Shown: positions 1 to 8,726, counted from the stretch's first letter. The stretch is 64,000 bases of DNA from Montanilutibacter psychrotolerans (GCF_003719825.1 NZ_RIBS01000005.1:310001-374000); one strand, 5' to 3'. Program-made: numbers and translations. The notes: a model not told the origin generated them from the sequence alone.

Positions 1-343
1 AGGTGGTGAGCGTGCGGTCGACACGGTCCTCGAAGAACGGGAAGTGCAACAGGTCGACGTGGAAATGCAACACGTCGAACTCGGCAGCGCGCCGCCGGAC
101 CTCGTGCATCATGCTCAGGTGCGCGGCCACGTTGGACTGCAATGGGCTGGAGTCGAGGCGTATCGATTGATCGCGTACCGGTATCAACGTGGCCCGCGTG
201 TTCGCATCGGCCGCCGCGAACAAGGTGATGTCGTGGCCGGCGTCGACCAGGGCATCGCACAAGTGCGCGACGACCCGTTCGGTGCCGCCGTACAGACGCG
301 GCGGCACCGACTCGTAAAGAGGAGAAATCTGGGCAATTCTCAT
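1..343 (-). CDS. Glycosyltransferase family 4, N-terminal part (truncated by window edge)
   Basis: The reading frame starts at ATG 343 and runs off the window at base 1, so only about 114 N-terminal residues are seen. It opens with MRIAQISPLYESVPP and then has YGGTERVV, the donor-side glycine-rich loop typical of GT4 (GT-B fold) glycosyltransferases, followed by LCDALVDAGHDITLFAA and a later FDVLHFHVD. These enzymes transfer a sugar from a nucleotide-sugar donor; the acceptor cannot be told from this part. The start overlaps the stop of the upstream 79-codon ORF by ATGA, and otsB lies just before that, so the gene probably belongs to a carbohydrate or trehalose-related operon. A GAGAA stretch sits just upstream of the ATG. 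Family assignment is firm; specificity is unknown. Confidence 0.85.
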   Translation of the reverse strand, partial: MRIAQISPLYESVPPRLYGGTERVVAHLCDALVDAGHDITLFAAADANTRATLIPVRDQSIRLDSSPLQSNVAAHLSMMHEVRRRAAEFDVLHFHVDLLHFPFFEDRVDRTLTT

Positions 344-579
344 GGCACGTTCTCGCCAAAGGGACGCATGTGTTGCAAGACCGCCAACCTTCGAACGGCG
401 GGGAGGGCGACGCTGGAGTGGGAAGTGCCGATGGCTTCGGCGGGCTTCTCGGAACAGGGACATCGCGCTCGGCCAATCGCCTGCAGGCAATTGCCGGCGC
501 GTATCGAGATATCGCCGCGCACGGGGCGCTTCGGCCCGGTGGGCGTCGCGCGATTGGCTGCGATGACAGTGCGCGCCAT
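340..579 (-). CDS. Small ORF of unknown function between otsB and the glycosyltransferase
   Basis: A 79-codon frame whose ATG lies 1 base after the otsB stop (TGACATG) and whose TGA overlaps the ATG of the next gene (ATGA). That spacing on both sides suggests it is translated as part of the operon. The product starts MARTVIAANRATP, which faintly recalls the first strand of OtsA-type trehalose-phosphate synthases, but the rest (Arg, Ala and Pro rich, with no glycine-rich loop) does not look like a folded enzyme. It may be a real small gene, a translational coupler or the stub of a lost otsA. I recognise no family. Confidence 0.35.
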   Translation of the reverse strand: MARTVIAANRATPTGPKRPVRGDISIRAGNCLQAIGRARCPCSEKPAEAIGTSHSSVALPAVRRLAVLQHMRPFGENVP

Positions 580-580
580 G

Positions 581-1333
581 TCAGGCCGCCTCCCTCATGC
601 CGAGCCAGACCCGCACCCGCGAGGGGTCGGCCAGTCGATGGCGCGCGACGCTGTCATCACGATCGCCCACGAGCACGCTGATGCCGGAGCGGGCGTTGAC
701 CACGGCGAATCCGCATTCGTCGGCCAGATCGTCGCCGGCAAATACCGGCTTGCGTCCCAGAAACGGTGGATGGGCCATGAAATCGGTGATGGCCTGACCC
801 TTGTCGAAGCCGAATGGTCGGATCTCCACGCCGTGGACGCCGGGATGCAGCCGGTAGCCTGGCAGCGCTGCAAGTGCGAGGAGGGCGAACTCGCCAAGCG
901 CCCCGGATGCGCCGGGCGCGCCGCGCCAATGGAGGTTCAGACAGGGGCCGCTCGCTTCCACGCAGGCGCCGGGATAGTCACGAAGCAACTTCCGGGCCTC
1001 ATCAATCAGTTGGTTCAAGGCTTGCGGAGGCGCCGGCGCATCGACCCGCGCGCCCGGCATGCGGCGCTCCAGGCCGTGCAGACCCGCCGCGCACAACCCC
1101 GAGCAATCGGGGAAAAGCTCGTCCAGGGCGACGATCGACCGACCGCTGACCAGAGCGATCGCGCCGTCGAGTTCGCTCCCGATCTCGCATAAGCGCTCGC
1201 CCAGACGCTGGGGAACCTCGACTTGCGCAGGAGAGGACGCGTGATCCAGCAGACAACCGTCGACATCGAGGAACAGGGCCCAGTCCGAGCGCAGCCGCGG
1301 CGGGCGACTGCGAAATGTGTCGTTGCCATCCAT
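581..1333 (-). CDS. otsB: Trehalose-6-phosphate phosphatase
   Basis: A 250-residue HAD-superfamily phosphatase that removes phosphate from trehalose 6-phosphate to give trehalose, an osmotic and stress protectant in the cytoplasm. Motif I is LFLDVDGCL with the nucleophile and acid/base aspartates at residues 23 and 25. Motif II is ALVSGRS. Motif IV is FAGDDLADECGF, the magnesium-binding acidic cluster. Length and motif order fit the OtsB family. The start is ATG 1333, just before the conserved N-terminal strand. No complete otsA is present in the window. It is followed with no gap by a small ORF and a GT4 glycosyltransferase. Confidence 0.92.
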   Translation of the reverse strand: MDGNDTFRSRPPRLRSDWALFLDVDGCLLDHASSPAQVEVPQRLGERLCEIGSELDGAIALVSGRSIVALDELFPDCSGLCAAGLHGLERRMPGARVDAPAPPQALNQLIDEARKLLRDYPGACVEASGPCLNLHWRGAPGASGALGEFALLALAALPGYRLHPGVHGVEIRPFGFDKGQAITDFMAHPPFLGRKPVFAGDDLADECGFAVVNARSGISVLVGDRDDSVARHRLADPSRVRVWLGMREAA

Positions 1334-1544
1334 GCGGCGATGCTACGGGCGCGGATGTGATCGCAAGGTTCATGCGATAGCGCAAATGGCGTCCCATCTG
1401 CGTAGATCACCCCGCGTCGCGCGACCTTGGCGATACGCGGGCGGCACGCGCGATCGCGCGTCAGCGCGAGAATCGAACGGGTGGAGACGCGGACCGTGTA
1501 GCGGCCGTGGAACGTCAAGACGCCATCGGTCTCTGGAAGGGCCA

Positions 1545-3959
1545 TCACACCAGGGGCCGATCGGTTTCGCGTTGCCAATGCCGGTGAGCGGCAATCGCCT
1601 CGACGAAGCGTTCGACAGCATCGGGCAGTTCCTTCGACGTTGCCAGGACAATGCCGGCGTCTTCGCTACCATCGGCCAGGACCGTGGATGCGCCGATACC
1701 TTCGAGCAGACTGCGCGAGGCGCCCACGACCAGGATGGGCTTGCAATGGCGGTACTGATCCTTGATGTATTCGGCCACCCGTCCGTCGCTGGCCAGGCGC
1801 GCCACCGCTGCTTCGCCGTCAGGCAGCACCAGCGCATCGAACAACACCGAGGGTTCGTTCTCCAGTGAGGCCTCGGCCTCGACCACGCTTCCGTCGGACA
1901 ACGCGATCGGGCCAACTCGCGGGCCGACCAGGCGTACCGTCGCGCCTGCTGCGACAAGCCGGTCGCCAACCTTGCGCAGCGATACCGCCTCGACGCCTGG
2001 CGCAACCAACACCGCGATCTTGCGTGTCTGTATGCCCAACTCTCCCGGCCGCGCCAGCAGCGACAGTGTGGGCGACTGCTTGACCTCGGCACGCGGCGTG
2101 CGCGCGATGGCGCGCGGCATCGCGTCGGGAACCTTGATGCCCAGGCCATCGGCGACGCCCGCGGCCAAGTCGGGCGCCACATTGGCCAGCATCGACACGA
2201 CCCGCGCACGGATCGCCGGAACCATCACCTTGCTCAGCTCGAAACGGAACGCGGCGATGATGTGCGCTTTCTCGATGGGGCTCTGGCTGGCATAGAACAG
2301 CGTGGCCTGGTTGTAGTGTTCGGCGAACTTCTCCGGTTTGGCGCGGAGTTCGTCGGCGCGGACGGGCTCGGGGAAGGAAACGAAGCCGGCCGCGCCGGCC
2401 TGGAACGGACAACCGCCGCCGAGGCTGTTGGGTTCGTAGGCGACGCGACCGCGGTGAATCGCCTGCCGGTGCAAGCCATCGCGCTGGTTGTTCTGGACGG
2501 GCGCCACCGGCGCGTTGATCGGAATCTCGTGGAAGTTCGGCCCACCCAGCCGGCTCAGCTGGGTATCCACGTAGGAGTGAATGCGTCCTGCCAACAGCGG
2601 ATCATTGGTGAAATCGATGCCCGGAACCACGTGCGCAGCGCAGAACGCGACCTGCTCGGTCTCGGCGAAAAAATTGTCCGGATTGCGGTTCAGCACCAAG
2701 CGCCCGACCGGCGTCAGCGGTACCAGTTCTTCGGGGACGATCTTGGTCGAATCGAGTACGTCGAAGCTGAACTTCGCCGCCTGCGCCTCGGAGAACAGCT
2801 GCACGGAAAGCTCATACTCGGGGTACGCGCCCGATTCGATCGCTTCCCACAGATCGCGGCGATGGTAATCGGGATCGCAACCGGAAATCTTGACCGCTTC
2901 ATCCCAGGTCAGCGAATGGGTGCCGAGCTTCGGTGCCCAGTGGAACTTGCACAACGTTGCCTCGCCGTCTTCGTTGACCAGGCGGAAGGTGTGTACGCCG
3001 AAACCCTGCATCATCCGATAGCTGCGCGGGATGGCGCGGTCGGACATGACCCACATCAGCATATGGGTCGATTCAGGCATCAGCGAGACAAAATCCCAGA
3101 AGGTGTCGTGCGCTGACGCAGCCTGCGGCATCGCATGGTGCGGCTCGGGCTTCACCGCATGCACCAAGTCGGGGAACTTCATCGCATCCTGGATGAAGAA
3201 CACCGGGATGTTGTTGCCGACGAGGTCCCAGTTGCCTTCGTCGGTGTAGAACTTCACCGCGAAGCCACGCACGTCTCGGGCGGTGTCCTTGGAGCCACGC
3301 TCGCCAGCCACGGTGGAGAAGCGCACGAACACCGGGGTGATCTTTCCGGCCCGTGCAAACGGCGCCGCACGGGTGATCGCGCGCAGGGAGTCGTAGGCCT
3401 CGAAGAAGCCGTGGGCGCCGGAACCGCGGGCGTGGACGATGCGTTCGGGAATGCGTTCGTGATCGAAGTGGGTAATCTTCTCGCGAAGAATGAAGTCCTT
3501 GAGTAGGGCCGGGCCACGCATGCCAGCTTTCAAGGAGTTCTGATTGTCGGCGATCGCCACACCCTGGTTGGTGGTGAGCCGTTGCCCTTGAGCGTCGGTG
3601 CGCACCCGATCGAGGCTTGCGCTGCCAGGTGAGTCTCCAGAACCCGCTCGAGAGCCGGTCTTGTCGCCCCGATTGGCCTCGCTCACGGTGCTCGCGGCGA
3701 TCAGGTCGGGTGTGTCCGCGTGGGCACCCTCGGCGGGTGACAGCGCCGATTCACGGCCGTATTCGCCGGCCTTCTCGCGATTGTGGGTGAATCGCCTGGC
3801 AAGTTTGTCCACCGCTGCGTCCAGCTCGGCCTTCTGCGAAGGCGGGGCGACGCTCGAAGAGCGTGTGCTGCGCTTTTGCCCCGCTTTGGGCTTTGCGGCC
3901 GCAGGACGCGAAGCACTCTTTGCTTTCGGGGCAGGCGGTTGTTTGGGCGTGCGGGCCAT
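1545..3959 (-). CDS. katE: Large-subunit (clade 2, HPII-type) monofunctional haem catalase
   Basis: 804 residues, from an ATG ([11 protein letters not shown]) preceded by GAGAG; the frame stays open further upstream but that part lacks catalase character. Converts hydrogen peroxide to water and oxygen in the cytoplasm. After a Lys/Ala/Pro-rich N-terminal arm of about 140 residues, the core shows the catalytic His in [10 protein letters not shown] (about residue 176), the distal Asn in [11 protein letters not shown] and the proximal haem-ligand Tyr in [15 protein letters not shown]. The C-terminal 150 or so residues (starting near [15 protein letters not shown]) form the class I amidotransferase-like domain that marks HPII enzymes. 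Size matches E. coli KatE (753) plus the longer arm. Divergent from the gene at 4338. Confidence 0.95.
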   Translation of the reverse strand: MARTPKQPPAPKAKSASRPAAAKPKAGQKRSTRSSSVAPPSQKAELDAAVDKLARRFTHNREKAGEYGRESALSPAEGAHADTPDLIAASTVSEANRGDKTGSRAGSGDSPGSASLDRVRTDAQGQRLTTNQGVAIADNQNSLKAGMRGPALLKDFILREKITHFDHERIPERIVHARGSGAHGFFEAYDSLRAITRAAPFARAGKITPVFVRFSTVAGERGSKDTARDVRGFAVKFYTDEGNWDLVGNNIPVFFIQDAMKFPDLVHAVKPEPHHAMPQAASAHDTFWDFVSLMPESTHMLMWVMSDRAIPRSYRMMQGFGVHTFRLVNEDGEATLCKFHWAPKLGTHSLTWDEAVKISGCDPDYHRRDLWEAIESGAYPEYELSVQLFSEAQAAKFSFDVLDSTKIVPEELVPLTPVGRLVLNRNPDNFFAETEQVAFCAAHVVPGIDFTNDPLLAGRIHSYVDTQLSRLGGPNFHEIPINAPVAPVQNNQRDGLHRQAIHRGRVAYEPNSLGGGCPFQAGAAGFVSFPEPVRADELRAKPEKFAEHYNQATLFYASQSPIEKAHIIAAFRFELSKVMVPAIRARVVSMLANVAPDLAAGVADGLGIKVPDAMPRAIARTPRAEVKQSPTLSLLARPGELGIQTRKIAVLVAPGVEAVSLRKVGDRLVAAGATVRLVGPRVGPIALSDGSVVEAEASLENEPSVLFDALVLPDGEAAVARLASDGRVAEYIKDQYRHCKPILVVGASRSLLEGIGASTVLADGSEDAGIVLATSKELPDAVERFVEAIAAHRHWQRETDRPLV

Positions 3960-4337
3960 GGCGTATCTCTCGTGGATCGTGCGATTGCGCGGCAAGTCAT
4001 GCGGGGCGCAGCGAAGGTGCATCGGCGCCCAGGGGGGTGGGCATCCGGCCGATCGAGCTGTCGTGGCGGCCGTGCCGTGCGCCAGCCTCTTTCGGCGTAC
4101 GAAGAAATTTCCGCCGCACGCACCTCGCTGGCCACGGTCGGGGCCCGTTGCCGGAGCGGCGGGGATTTCCAAAGTAGGGGTGGCGAGATTCAGAAGCGGT
4201 GAACGGATACGTGAACAGCGCGCTAACGATCCTTCGCGGATGGTGAGTCGACCGGTTCGTGACGAACTTTGGCGGAGACGATCCATGCGGCATCCCATCG
4301 GGACACGCAACGCGATCACCTGCCTTGAGGACGTGGC
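3960..4337. promoter_or_regulatory. Divergent intergenic region between katE and a membrane protein gene
   Basis: 378 bases with no supported gene. It must hold the promoters for katE (minus) and for the membrane protein (plus). A GAGAG ribosome site lies next to the katE start and TTGAGGA next to the 4338 start. The stretch around 4195-4260 is less GC-rich than its surroundings and is the likeliest promoter area, but I see no box pair good enough to name. Confidence 0.4.
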
Positions 4338-4853
4338 ATGAGTGACCTGCTGGCTTACGTGGTGTACCTGGTGTGGCTGGCGGCGGGCGGCCTGGATTTC
4401 GTCTGCCACCGTCGCACGCGCCTGGCGTACACCTCAGGCGTGCACGAATCCTCCCTGCACCTGGTGCAACTGGCCTTGATCGGGGCGGGCGTGCTGTTGT
4501 GGCTGACCGTCGCGATCACGCTACCGGTCTTGTGCGTCCTGTCGTCGATCGTCATTGCACACGCCGTCGTCGGGTACCTGGACACCCGTCAGGCCTACGC
4601 GCGTCGCGATATTCGCCCGATCGAGCAGCACCTGCACAGCGTGCTCGACATCGCCCCGATCGCGGCATTGTGCTGGGCCGCCTCGGGGATGCAGGCCGAC
4701 TCCATGAGCTGGAGCGCGATCGAGCTGCGCACGCCTCCCGCATCGCCGAACCTGTGGCTGGGCGTACTCGTACCCGCGGTAGTGCTGTGCGGCGTTCCGG
4801 CCCTGCTGGAGTTCAAGCAGGCCAGGGCGGTGGCGTTGGCGAATCGCACCTAG
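4338..4853 (+). CDS. Integral membrane protein of unknown function
   Basis: 171 residues with about four hydrophobic membrane segments: residues 4-16, about 36-73 (probably two helices, ending in VLCVLSSIVIAHAVVGYL), about 102-115 (VLDIAPIAALCWAA), and about 138-155 (LWLGVLVPAVVLCGVPALLEF). Between the second and third lies a charged loop with DTRQAYARRDIRPIEQHLHS. No enzyme motif is visible. TTGAGGA is spaced correctly before ATG 4338. It is divergent from katE, so a link to stress conditions is possible but is only positional. Probably an inner-membrane protein conserved in related proteobacteria; I do not recognise a function. Confidence 0.75.
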   Translation: MSDLLAYVVYLVWLAAGGLDFVCHRRTRLAYTSGVHESSLHLVQLALIGAGVLLWLTVAITLPVLCVLSSIVIAHAVVGYLDTRQAYARRDIRPIEQHLHSVLDIAPIAALCWAASGMQADSMSWSAIELRTPPASPNLWLGVLVPAVVLCGVPALLEFKQARAVALANRT

Positions 4854-4999
4854 TCGCAAAGGCGCGACCGCGCACGGCGTGAGCGTGCTACAAGCGTTCG
4901 ATGCGCCAGAGTGCTCGCTACGCAGGCGTTGTTGTGACGGGGCAGGGCGCGCAGGCGCGCGCGTCCACATTCAACCAGTGCAGGATTGGCGCAACACGA

Positions 5000-5212
5000 C
5001 TAGTACTCGATGACGTTCAGCTTCCAACCGTTCCCGAGATAGTTGCCCGCCCCCAGATTTCCCAGACAAGACCGCTTCAGGCTGATCTCTTCGGCGATGA
5101 TGGGGCTGACGCTTTCGAGCTTTTGCAGAAGATCATCGAGAGAGTAGGCGAAGGTGAAGTCTTGAGCCTTCCTGTCGGCTAGTTGCAGCTTGTAGATCAC
5201 GAGTTGCTCCAT
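5000..5212 (-). CDS. Small hypothetical protein (70 aa)
   Basis: A 70-residue frame, MEQLVIYKLQLADRKAQDF then a Leu/Glu-rich helix (YSLDDLLQKLESVSPIIAEEI) and a C-terminal tail KLNVIEY. The composition is that of a soluble protein and is less GC-biased than the neighbours, which favours a real gene and possibly one acquired by transfer. The ribosome site is weak. No family recognised. It stands alone, with 140 to 510 bases of apparent non-coding DNA on either side. Confidence 0.5.
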   Translation of the reverse strand: MEQLVIYKLQLADRKAQDFTFAYSLDDLLQKLESVSPIIAEEISLKRSCLGNLGAGNYLGNGWKLNVIEY

Positions 5213-5724
5213 CTGCTATTGACTGCCTGCAGCAGGCGCCGACCGCACCTCCATGTCAATGTTGCCTGATGGGTTCGTTCATCCTTCTCGGCAATCGACC
5301 CACTCGGGGCAGGTGACGTCGTGGTCGTGATCGCGCAATGGCTGTAGCGCAGCGCTGCGGCGCCTGGTTCGCAACCTGGGTGCGCACAGTCACGCCTTCC
5401 CGCCCGTCCATCCAGAAGTGCATCCTGGGGCCGTCGTCATTGCCCGCGGACGCCTCGACGGCCAGTCGGTCAGAGGGAAGGCAAAATCGACTCGGTGCGA
5501 GCCACGGAGGGCCGTGCGCCGCCCGACGCGCCGGCGTCGGGTCAGGGGCTGGACCTACGGAGCGCTGGCATCCTGGTCAATCGCATAGTGCGTAAGGTTG
5601 AGCCAGTAGGTCCATCCGTGGTACCCCTGCGTGCATGCGCAACCCGATGGCGGCGCCGGATCGAAGGGACCTGGGCCGACGGCCCGAAGTGACGATTGCG
5701 GTGTGCTTGGTTGGAGGATGACCG
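5213..5724. other. Intergenic stretch without a supported gene
   Basis: About 510 bases between the small gene at 5000-5212 and the diguanylate cyclase. Frames here are Arg/Pro-rich and lack family character. The only clear signal is the GGAGG ribosome site at 5713-5717 that fixes the GTG start at 5725. Confidence 0.5.
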
Positions 5725-7329
5725 GTGAGCGACACACGGAATGTGCTGTTGGTAGAAGACGACAGCATCGATGCTGCGCTGATTGAAGCGTATCTGAGCA
5801 AGTCCGCGCTCGTACGCGGACCAACGTTCCATGTCGAGCGGGTGACGCGCTTCAGCGCTGCGGTCGAACTGCTTTCCAAACGCGATCGTTCGTACGACGT
5901 GTTGCTTCTGGATCGTGGTTTGCCTGACGCCAGTCGATCCAGCGCCATCGGCACCCTGCGTGAGCGCTTTCCGGCGCTACCCATTGTGGTGCTGACTGGC
6001 CTGGACGATGCAACGGCAGCGATGGATGCCGTCGCGAACGGCGCGCAGGACTACCTGATCAAAGGCCGGGTCACTGCGGAATCGCTGGCTCGCGTTCTCA
6101 ACTACGCGATCACGCGTCAACGCCTGGAGCAGCAAGTACGCGAGCGGGAGGCCGAGAACCGTGCATTGTTCGATCAAAACCCCGTGCCGATCTGGGTCTA
6201 CGATGTTGAGACGCTCCAGATCCTGGAGGTAAACGAGGCGGCACAGCGCAACTACGGCTGGACGCGCGAGGAGTTCCTCGCCATGCGCGTGAGCGACATC
6301 GCAACGGAGCAGACTGCCACGGAAGAGGGGACCGCAGAGGACGCCGACCTCGACGGTGTGATCCAGAGGCATCGCACTCGGTTCGGGCACGAGATCCTGA
6401 CCGATGTCAGCCTCCACACCATGGACTTTCGCGGGAGAAAGGCTTGTCTGGTGCTGGCACTGGACGTCACCGAAACCCAGCGCATGGTCGAGGCATTGAG
6501 TGCCAACGAACAACGCTATCGCGAACTGTTCGAGATGAGCTTGGGGCTCATCTGTGAGCACACCCTCGATGGCAGGGTCCTGGCGATCAATCCGGCCGCA
6601 GCTCACGCGTTGGGTTACGAGCCTGCCGAGTTGATTGGAGTATCCCTGACCGAGCTGGTCCCGGAGCGCTTTCGCGACCAAGTCGACCTCTACCTCGAAG
6701 CGGTCGCCAGGGAAGGGCGCTTTACCGGAATGATGACGGTGCAGCGACGCGATGGGCAGTGGCGTGCCTGGCGCTTCCACAATCGTCTCTATGCCGACAG
6801 CGGCGTCGCGCCGCTGGTCATTGGCCATGCCCAGGACATTACCGACGAAATGCGGCACCAGCAGGAGCTGCAGGATGCGAGTCTCACGGATCCACTGACG
6901 GGTGCCCGCAACCGACGCTACCTGGACTACCTCACTCGCGGCGGCGCGTTGTCGAACTGGGGGTGTCTGGTGGTGGATCTCGACCACTTCAAGCAGATCA
7001 ACGACACCTTTGGGCACGAGCGCGGTGACGAGGTACTTGTGGGCGTCGTTGAGTTTCTTCGGTCGCAAACGCGACAGGACGACGTGGTGGTGCGCATGGG
7101 CGGGGACGAGTTCATGGTCCTTTTGTGCAACGAGGCAGCCGACACCGTGTCCGCGCTTGCCCAGCGCGTCATCGAAGCGATGACCCGAGGAGAACCTCCT
7201 TGCGTCCTCTCGCTCGGATGGGCCACTCGGACCGACGACGAAACGTTGGAGCGCACCATGGCCCGAGCGGATCAGCAGTTGTACGACCAGCGCCGGCGCA
7301 GACGCGGCGAGCGCGTTGACGTGCATTGA
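5725..7329 (+). CDS. Response regulator with two PAS domains and a GGDEF diguanylate cyclase domain
   Basis: 534 residues from a GTG start set by GGAGG at 5713-5717. Order: REC domain (about 5-125, acidic pocket VEDD, phosphoacceptor Asp63 in LLLDRGLPD, conserved Lys in YLIKGR); PAS (about 145-260); PAS (about 265-385, LFEMSLGLICEHTLDGRVLAINPAAA); GGDEF (about 390-530). The cyclase makes cyclic di-GMP from two GTP. The catalytic loop is intact (MGGDEF). An RQDD sequence five residues before it is a textbook RxxD inhibitory site, so product feedback is expected. No sensor kinase gene is adjacent; activation by phosphorylation or PAS ligands is inferred. The stop overlaps the start of a 44-codon pseudogene fragment. 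Confidence 0.93.
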   Translation: MSDTRNVLLVEDDSIDAALIEAYLSKSALVRGPTFHVERVTRFSAAVELLSKRDRSYDVLLLDRGLPDASRSSAIGTLRERFPALPIVVLTGLDDATAAMDAVANGAQDYLIKGRVTAESLARVLNYAITRQRLEQQVREREAENRALFDQNPVPIWVYDVETLQILEVNEAAQRNYGWTREEFLAMRVSDIATEQTATEEGTAEDADLDGVIQRHRTRFGHEILTDVSLHTMDFRGRKACLVLALDVTETQRMVEALSANEQRYRELFEMSLGLICEHTLDGRVLAINPAAAHALGYEPAELIGVSLTELVPERFRDQVDLYLEAVAREGRFTGMMTVQRRDGQWRAWRFHNRLYADSGVAPLVIGHAQDITDEMRHQQELQDASLTDPLTGARNRRYLDYLTRGGALSNWGCLVVDLDHFKQINDTFGHERGDEVLVGVVEFLRSQTRQDDVVVRMGGDEFMVLLCNEAADTVSALAQRVIEAMTRGEPPCVLSLGWATRTDDETLERTMARADQQLYDQRRRRRGERVDVH

Positions 7330-7463
7330 TGGATGCGAGCCATGGACGCCTCGTTTGCTGGCGCGGCGAGCGCCAGCGCCAGTTGTACGACAACTCGAAT
7401 GCCCAGGTCTCGGCGCAGCATCGCAGCTGGCTTCATTCGGGGGTCGCGGAAGCCTGCAAGTAG
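7329..7463 (+). pseudogene. 3'-end fragment of a DUF4124-type gene
   Basis: A 44-codon open stretch whose ATG overlaps the TGA of the diguanylate cyclase gene. Its last 30 residues, RQRQLYDNSNAQVSAQHRS then WLHSGVAEACK and stop, match the C-terminus of the intact DUF4124 protein at 8766-9197 (RQRQLYDNPNAQVSAQHRS, WLHMKVAEACK) with only three or four changes. It lacks the signal peptide and the DUF4124 domain, so it is a displaced gene end in the opposite orientation. It could be translated by coupling to the upstream stop, but a function is unlikely. Confidence 0.75.
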
Positions 7464-7485
7464 CTCATTGCTTCTTGCTTCAGGC

Positions 7486-7728
7486 CTAAAGCATCCGGGC
7501 AGTGCCGGCAGGGAGCGCTACCGGTGGGAGCCCACGGCGCTCAATTGCCTTCAAGAGGTTGTCGCGCATTTGCTCAGCCGTTTTTGGCTCAAATGTGACT
7601 GAGATCATCTGGCCGTCAACGAAGAGGTCAAAGCTCCATTCGGCTTCTTCGTTGCCGCGAATCGGTCCAACAGCACTGACCGCATCGAGTCGAACTGCGT
7701 AACCGCCCAGCTGGTACATGAGTGACAT
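7486..7728 (-). CDS. Small hypothetical protein (80 aa)
   Basis: 80 residues from ATG 7728, which has AAGGAG at good spacing. The product (MSLMYQLGGYAVRLDAVSAVGPIR, then SFDLFVDGQMISVTFEPKTAEQMRDNLLKAIERR) reads as alternating short strands followed by an amphipathic helix, like a small alpha/beta protein; no signal peptide or membrane segment. No family recognised. The strong ribosome site and balanced composition support a real gene. Its stop lies about 20 bases from the end of the DUF4124 fragment, in convergent orientation. Confidence 0.65.
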   Translation of the reverse strand: MSLMYQLGGYAVRLDAVSAVGPIRGNEEAEWSFDLFVDGQMISVTFEPKTAEQMRDNLLKAIERRGLPPVALPAGTARML

Positions 7729-8090
7729 GCCATGGCTCCTTGGTTTGAGGATTTCGCAGAGGTGGTGGACGACAAGTCCTGTAGGCCGTGGCCGAAGCTA
7801 CATGCAACTCAGTGTGCAGAGCAACGCGGCATGTACTACGACGCCGTTGTGCCGCGGCGGCCGCCTAGGTCAACGTGGTCGGTGTCGTTCCCATCGCTCA
7901 TTTCAGTCCCCTGATAGCAAAGACCCCGCAGCATGGCGTGGTCGTGGTCGAGGTCGCACGATGATAGGCATTCGGGCTCGCGGATCAGCCCGACTGGCAT
8001 TTTACATAATAGACATTATGCGAAGTGTTCGACGGGTGGCACGGAAGCTGCACAGCCTCCTTTCCCAACTCATGGAACGAGGCCTGACGC
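7729..8090. other. Intergenic region carrying a dif-like site
   Basis: About 360 bases without a supported gene. It holds the dif-like palindromic site at 7999-8026. A 21-codon minus frame (MSDGNDTDHVDLGG...) in the 7840-7910 area may be a fragment but cannot be supported. Confidence 0.4.
7999..8026 (-). other. dif: dif-like XerC/XerD recombination site
   Basis: Read on the minus strand the 28 bases have an 11-base half ACTTCGCATAA, a 6-base centre TGTCTA and an 11-base half TTATGTAAAAT. The E. coli dif halves are GGTGCGCATAA and TTATGTTAAAT, so the XerC-side core CGCATAA is identical and the XerD-side half differs at one position. The inverted CATAAT/ATTATG core is unmistakable in this GC-rich setting. 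It is either the chromosomal dif at the replication terminus or a copy left by a dif-integrating filamentous phage; the phage-type gene immediately downstream allows the second reading. Confidence 0.8.
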
Positions 8091-8354
8091 ATGAAGCGAC
8101 CGCCCTGCTGGCTTGAAGGACAGCCACCACCGAATAGCTGCGCTGCCGCGTTGCACGACCGCATTGCGAACAACCGATTCGATCTGACCGGCCCCGAGTG
8201 GGCCGGTTGGCGTTTCAGGCGGCTGCTCGGGATCTTGTGGCGCGAGCGCTCAGAGGCGAAAAAGAAGGTTTGCCGTAGGACGGACGAGGTGGTCGAGTTC
8301 CGTCGACGAGTGGCTGAGTTGCGCCCAGGTGCGGAGCATGCCGGGCGCGAGTGA
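8091..8354 (+). CDS. Short phage-type protein of Xanthomonads (DUF3653-like), probably internally deleted
   Basis: 87 residues: MKRPPCWLEGQPPPNSCAAA, then NRFDLTGPEWAGWRFR, then LLGILWRERSEAKKK. The first block, the LTGPxWAGWR block and the final LLWRE-like block are hallmarks, from memory, of a short family seen in filamentous-phage regions of Xanthomonas relatives. In those proteins about 15-20 residues with a RDLVxPDG-like turn separate WAGWR from the LLWRE block; here they are missing, so the gene looks degraded. The C-terminus (ELRPGAEHAGRE) is encoded by the repeat at 8319-8364 and may not be native. It lies 65 bases from the dif-like site. Confidence 0.5.
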   Translation: MKRPPCWLEGQPPPNSCAAALHDRIANNRFDLTGPEWAGWRFRRLLGILWRERSEAKKKVCRRTDEVVEFRRRVAELRPGAEHAGRE

Positions 8355-8364
8355 GCTACTTGCA
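8319..8364. repeat. 46-base repeat, copy 1 (3' flank of the 110-aa gene)
   Basis: Shares about 40 of 46 positions with 8727-8774: a common core CCAGGTGCGGAGCA, then GCCGGGCGCGAG, ending in CTACTTGCA. In both copies the CTACTTGCA end is the stop region (TGCAAGTAG on the minus strand) of a minus-strand gene. Confidence 0.65.
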
Positions 8365-8688
8365 CCAGTTCGAAGGCTCGCCATCTTCGTCTTCCATAGA
8401 AATCGACGTATGGCTTCTCAGCCAGGCCAAGAAGTCAGTCAACTCACGCTCTATGGTTGCGGGATGTGCGCTTACTTCCACGAGAATGGTCTGAGCACTA
8501 TCGAGGAAAATTCTGACATCGTAATCCCGTGCATCAGGCACAGACCTGCTCTCAATTCCCTGCAGCCAAAACGCCCGTCCGGAGCGGCGGACGAAAGTAC
8601 TCAAAGTAGCGATCCTATTCTCGACCTCTGAGCGATGTTCATTGAGCCAGACGTCACTTTCAAATCCGACGCAAAATTCAGCCGACAT
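8356..8688 (-). CDS. Hypothetical protein (110 aa)
   Basis: 110 residues from ATG 8688, which is preceded by AAGGAGG at ideal spacing; the frame is open further upstream but that part reads antisense-like. The product (MSAEFCVGFESDVWLNEHRS, DVRIFLDSAQTILVEVSAH, RELTDFLAWLRSH) looks like a soluble alpha/beta protein with an acidic tail ending NWCK. No family recognised. Its stop region carries the same TGCAAGTAG and downstream repeat as the DUF4124 gene behind it, so the two may have been rearranged together. It lies 77 bases after the DUF4124 gene on the same strand and could share its transcript. Confidence 0.65.
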   Translation of the reverse strand: MSAEFCVGFESDVWLNEHRSEVENRIATLSTFVRRSGRAFWLQGIESRSVPDARDYDVRIFLDSAQTILVEVSAHPATIERELTDFLAWLRSHTSISMEDEDGEPSNWCK

Positions 8689-8726
8689 GCCGCCTCCTTC
8701 CTCAACCTTTGAAGCCAGCTGCGATA

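Noticed and set aside
3960-4409. Upstream extension of the catalase gene
   Set aside because: It has no catalase similarity, crosses into the divergent gene, and the ATG at 3959 has a ribosome site and a typical HPII N-terminal arm.
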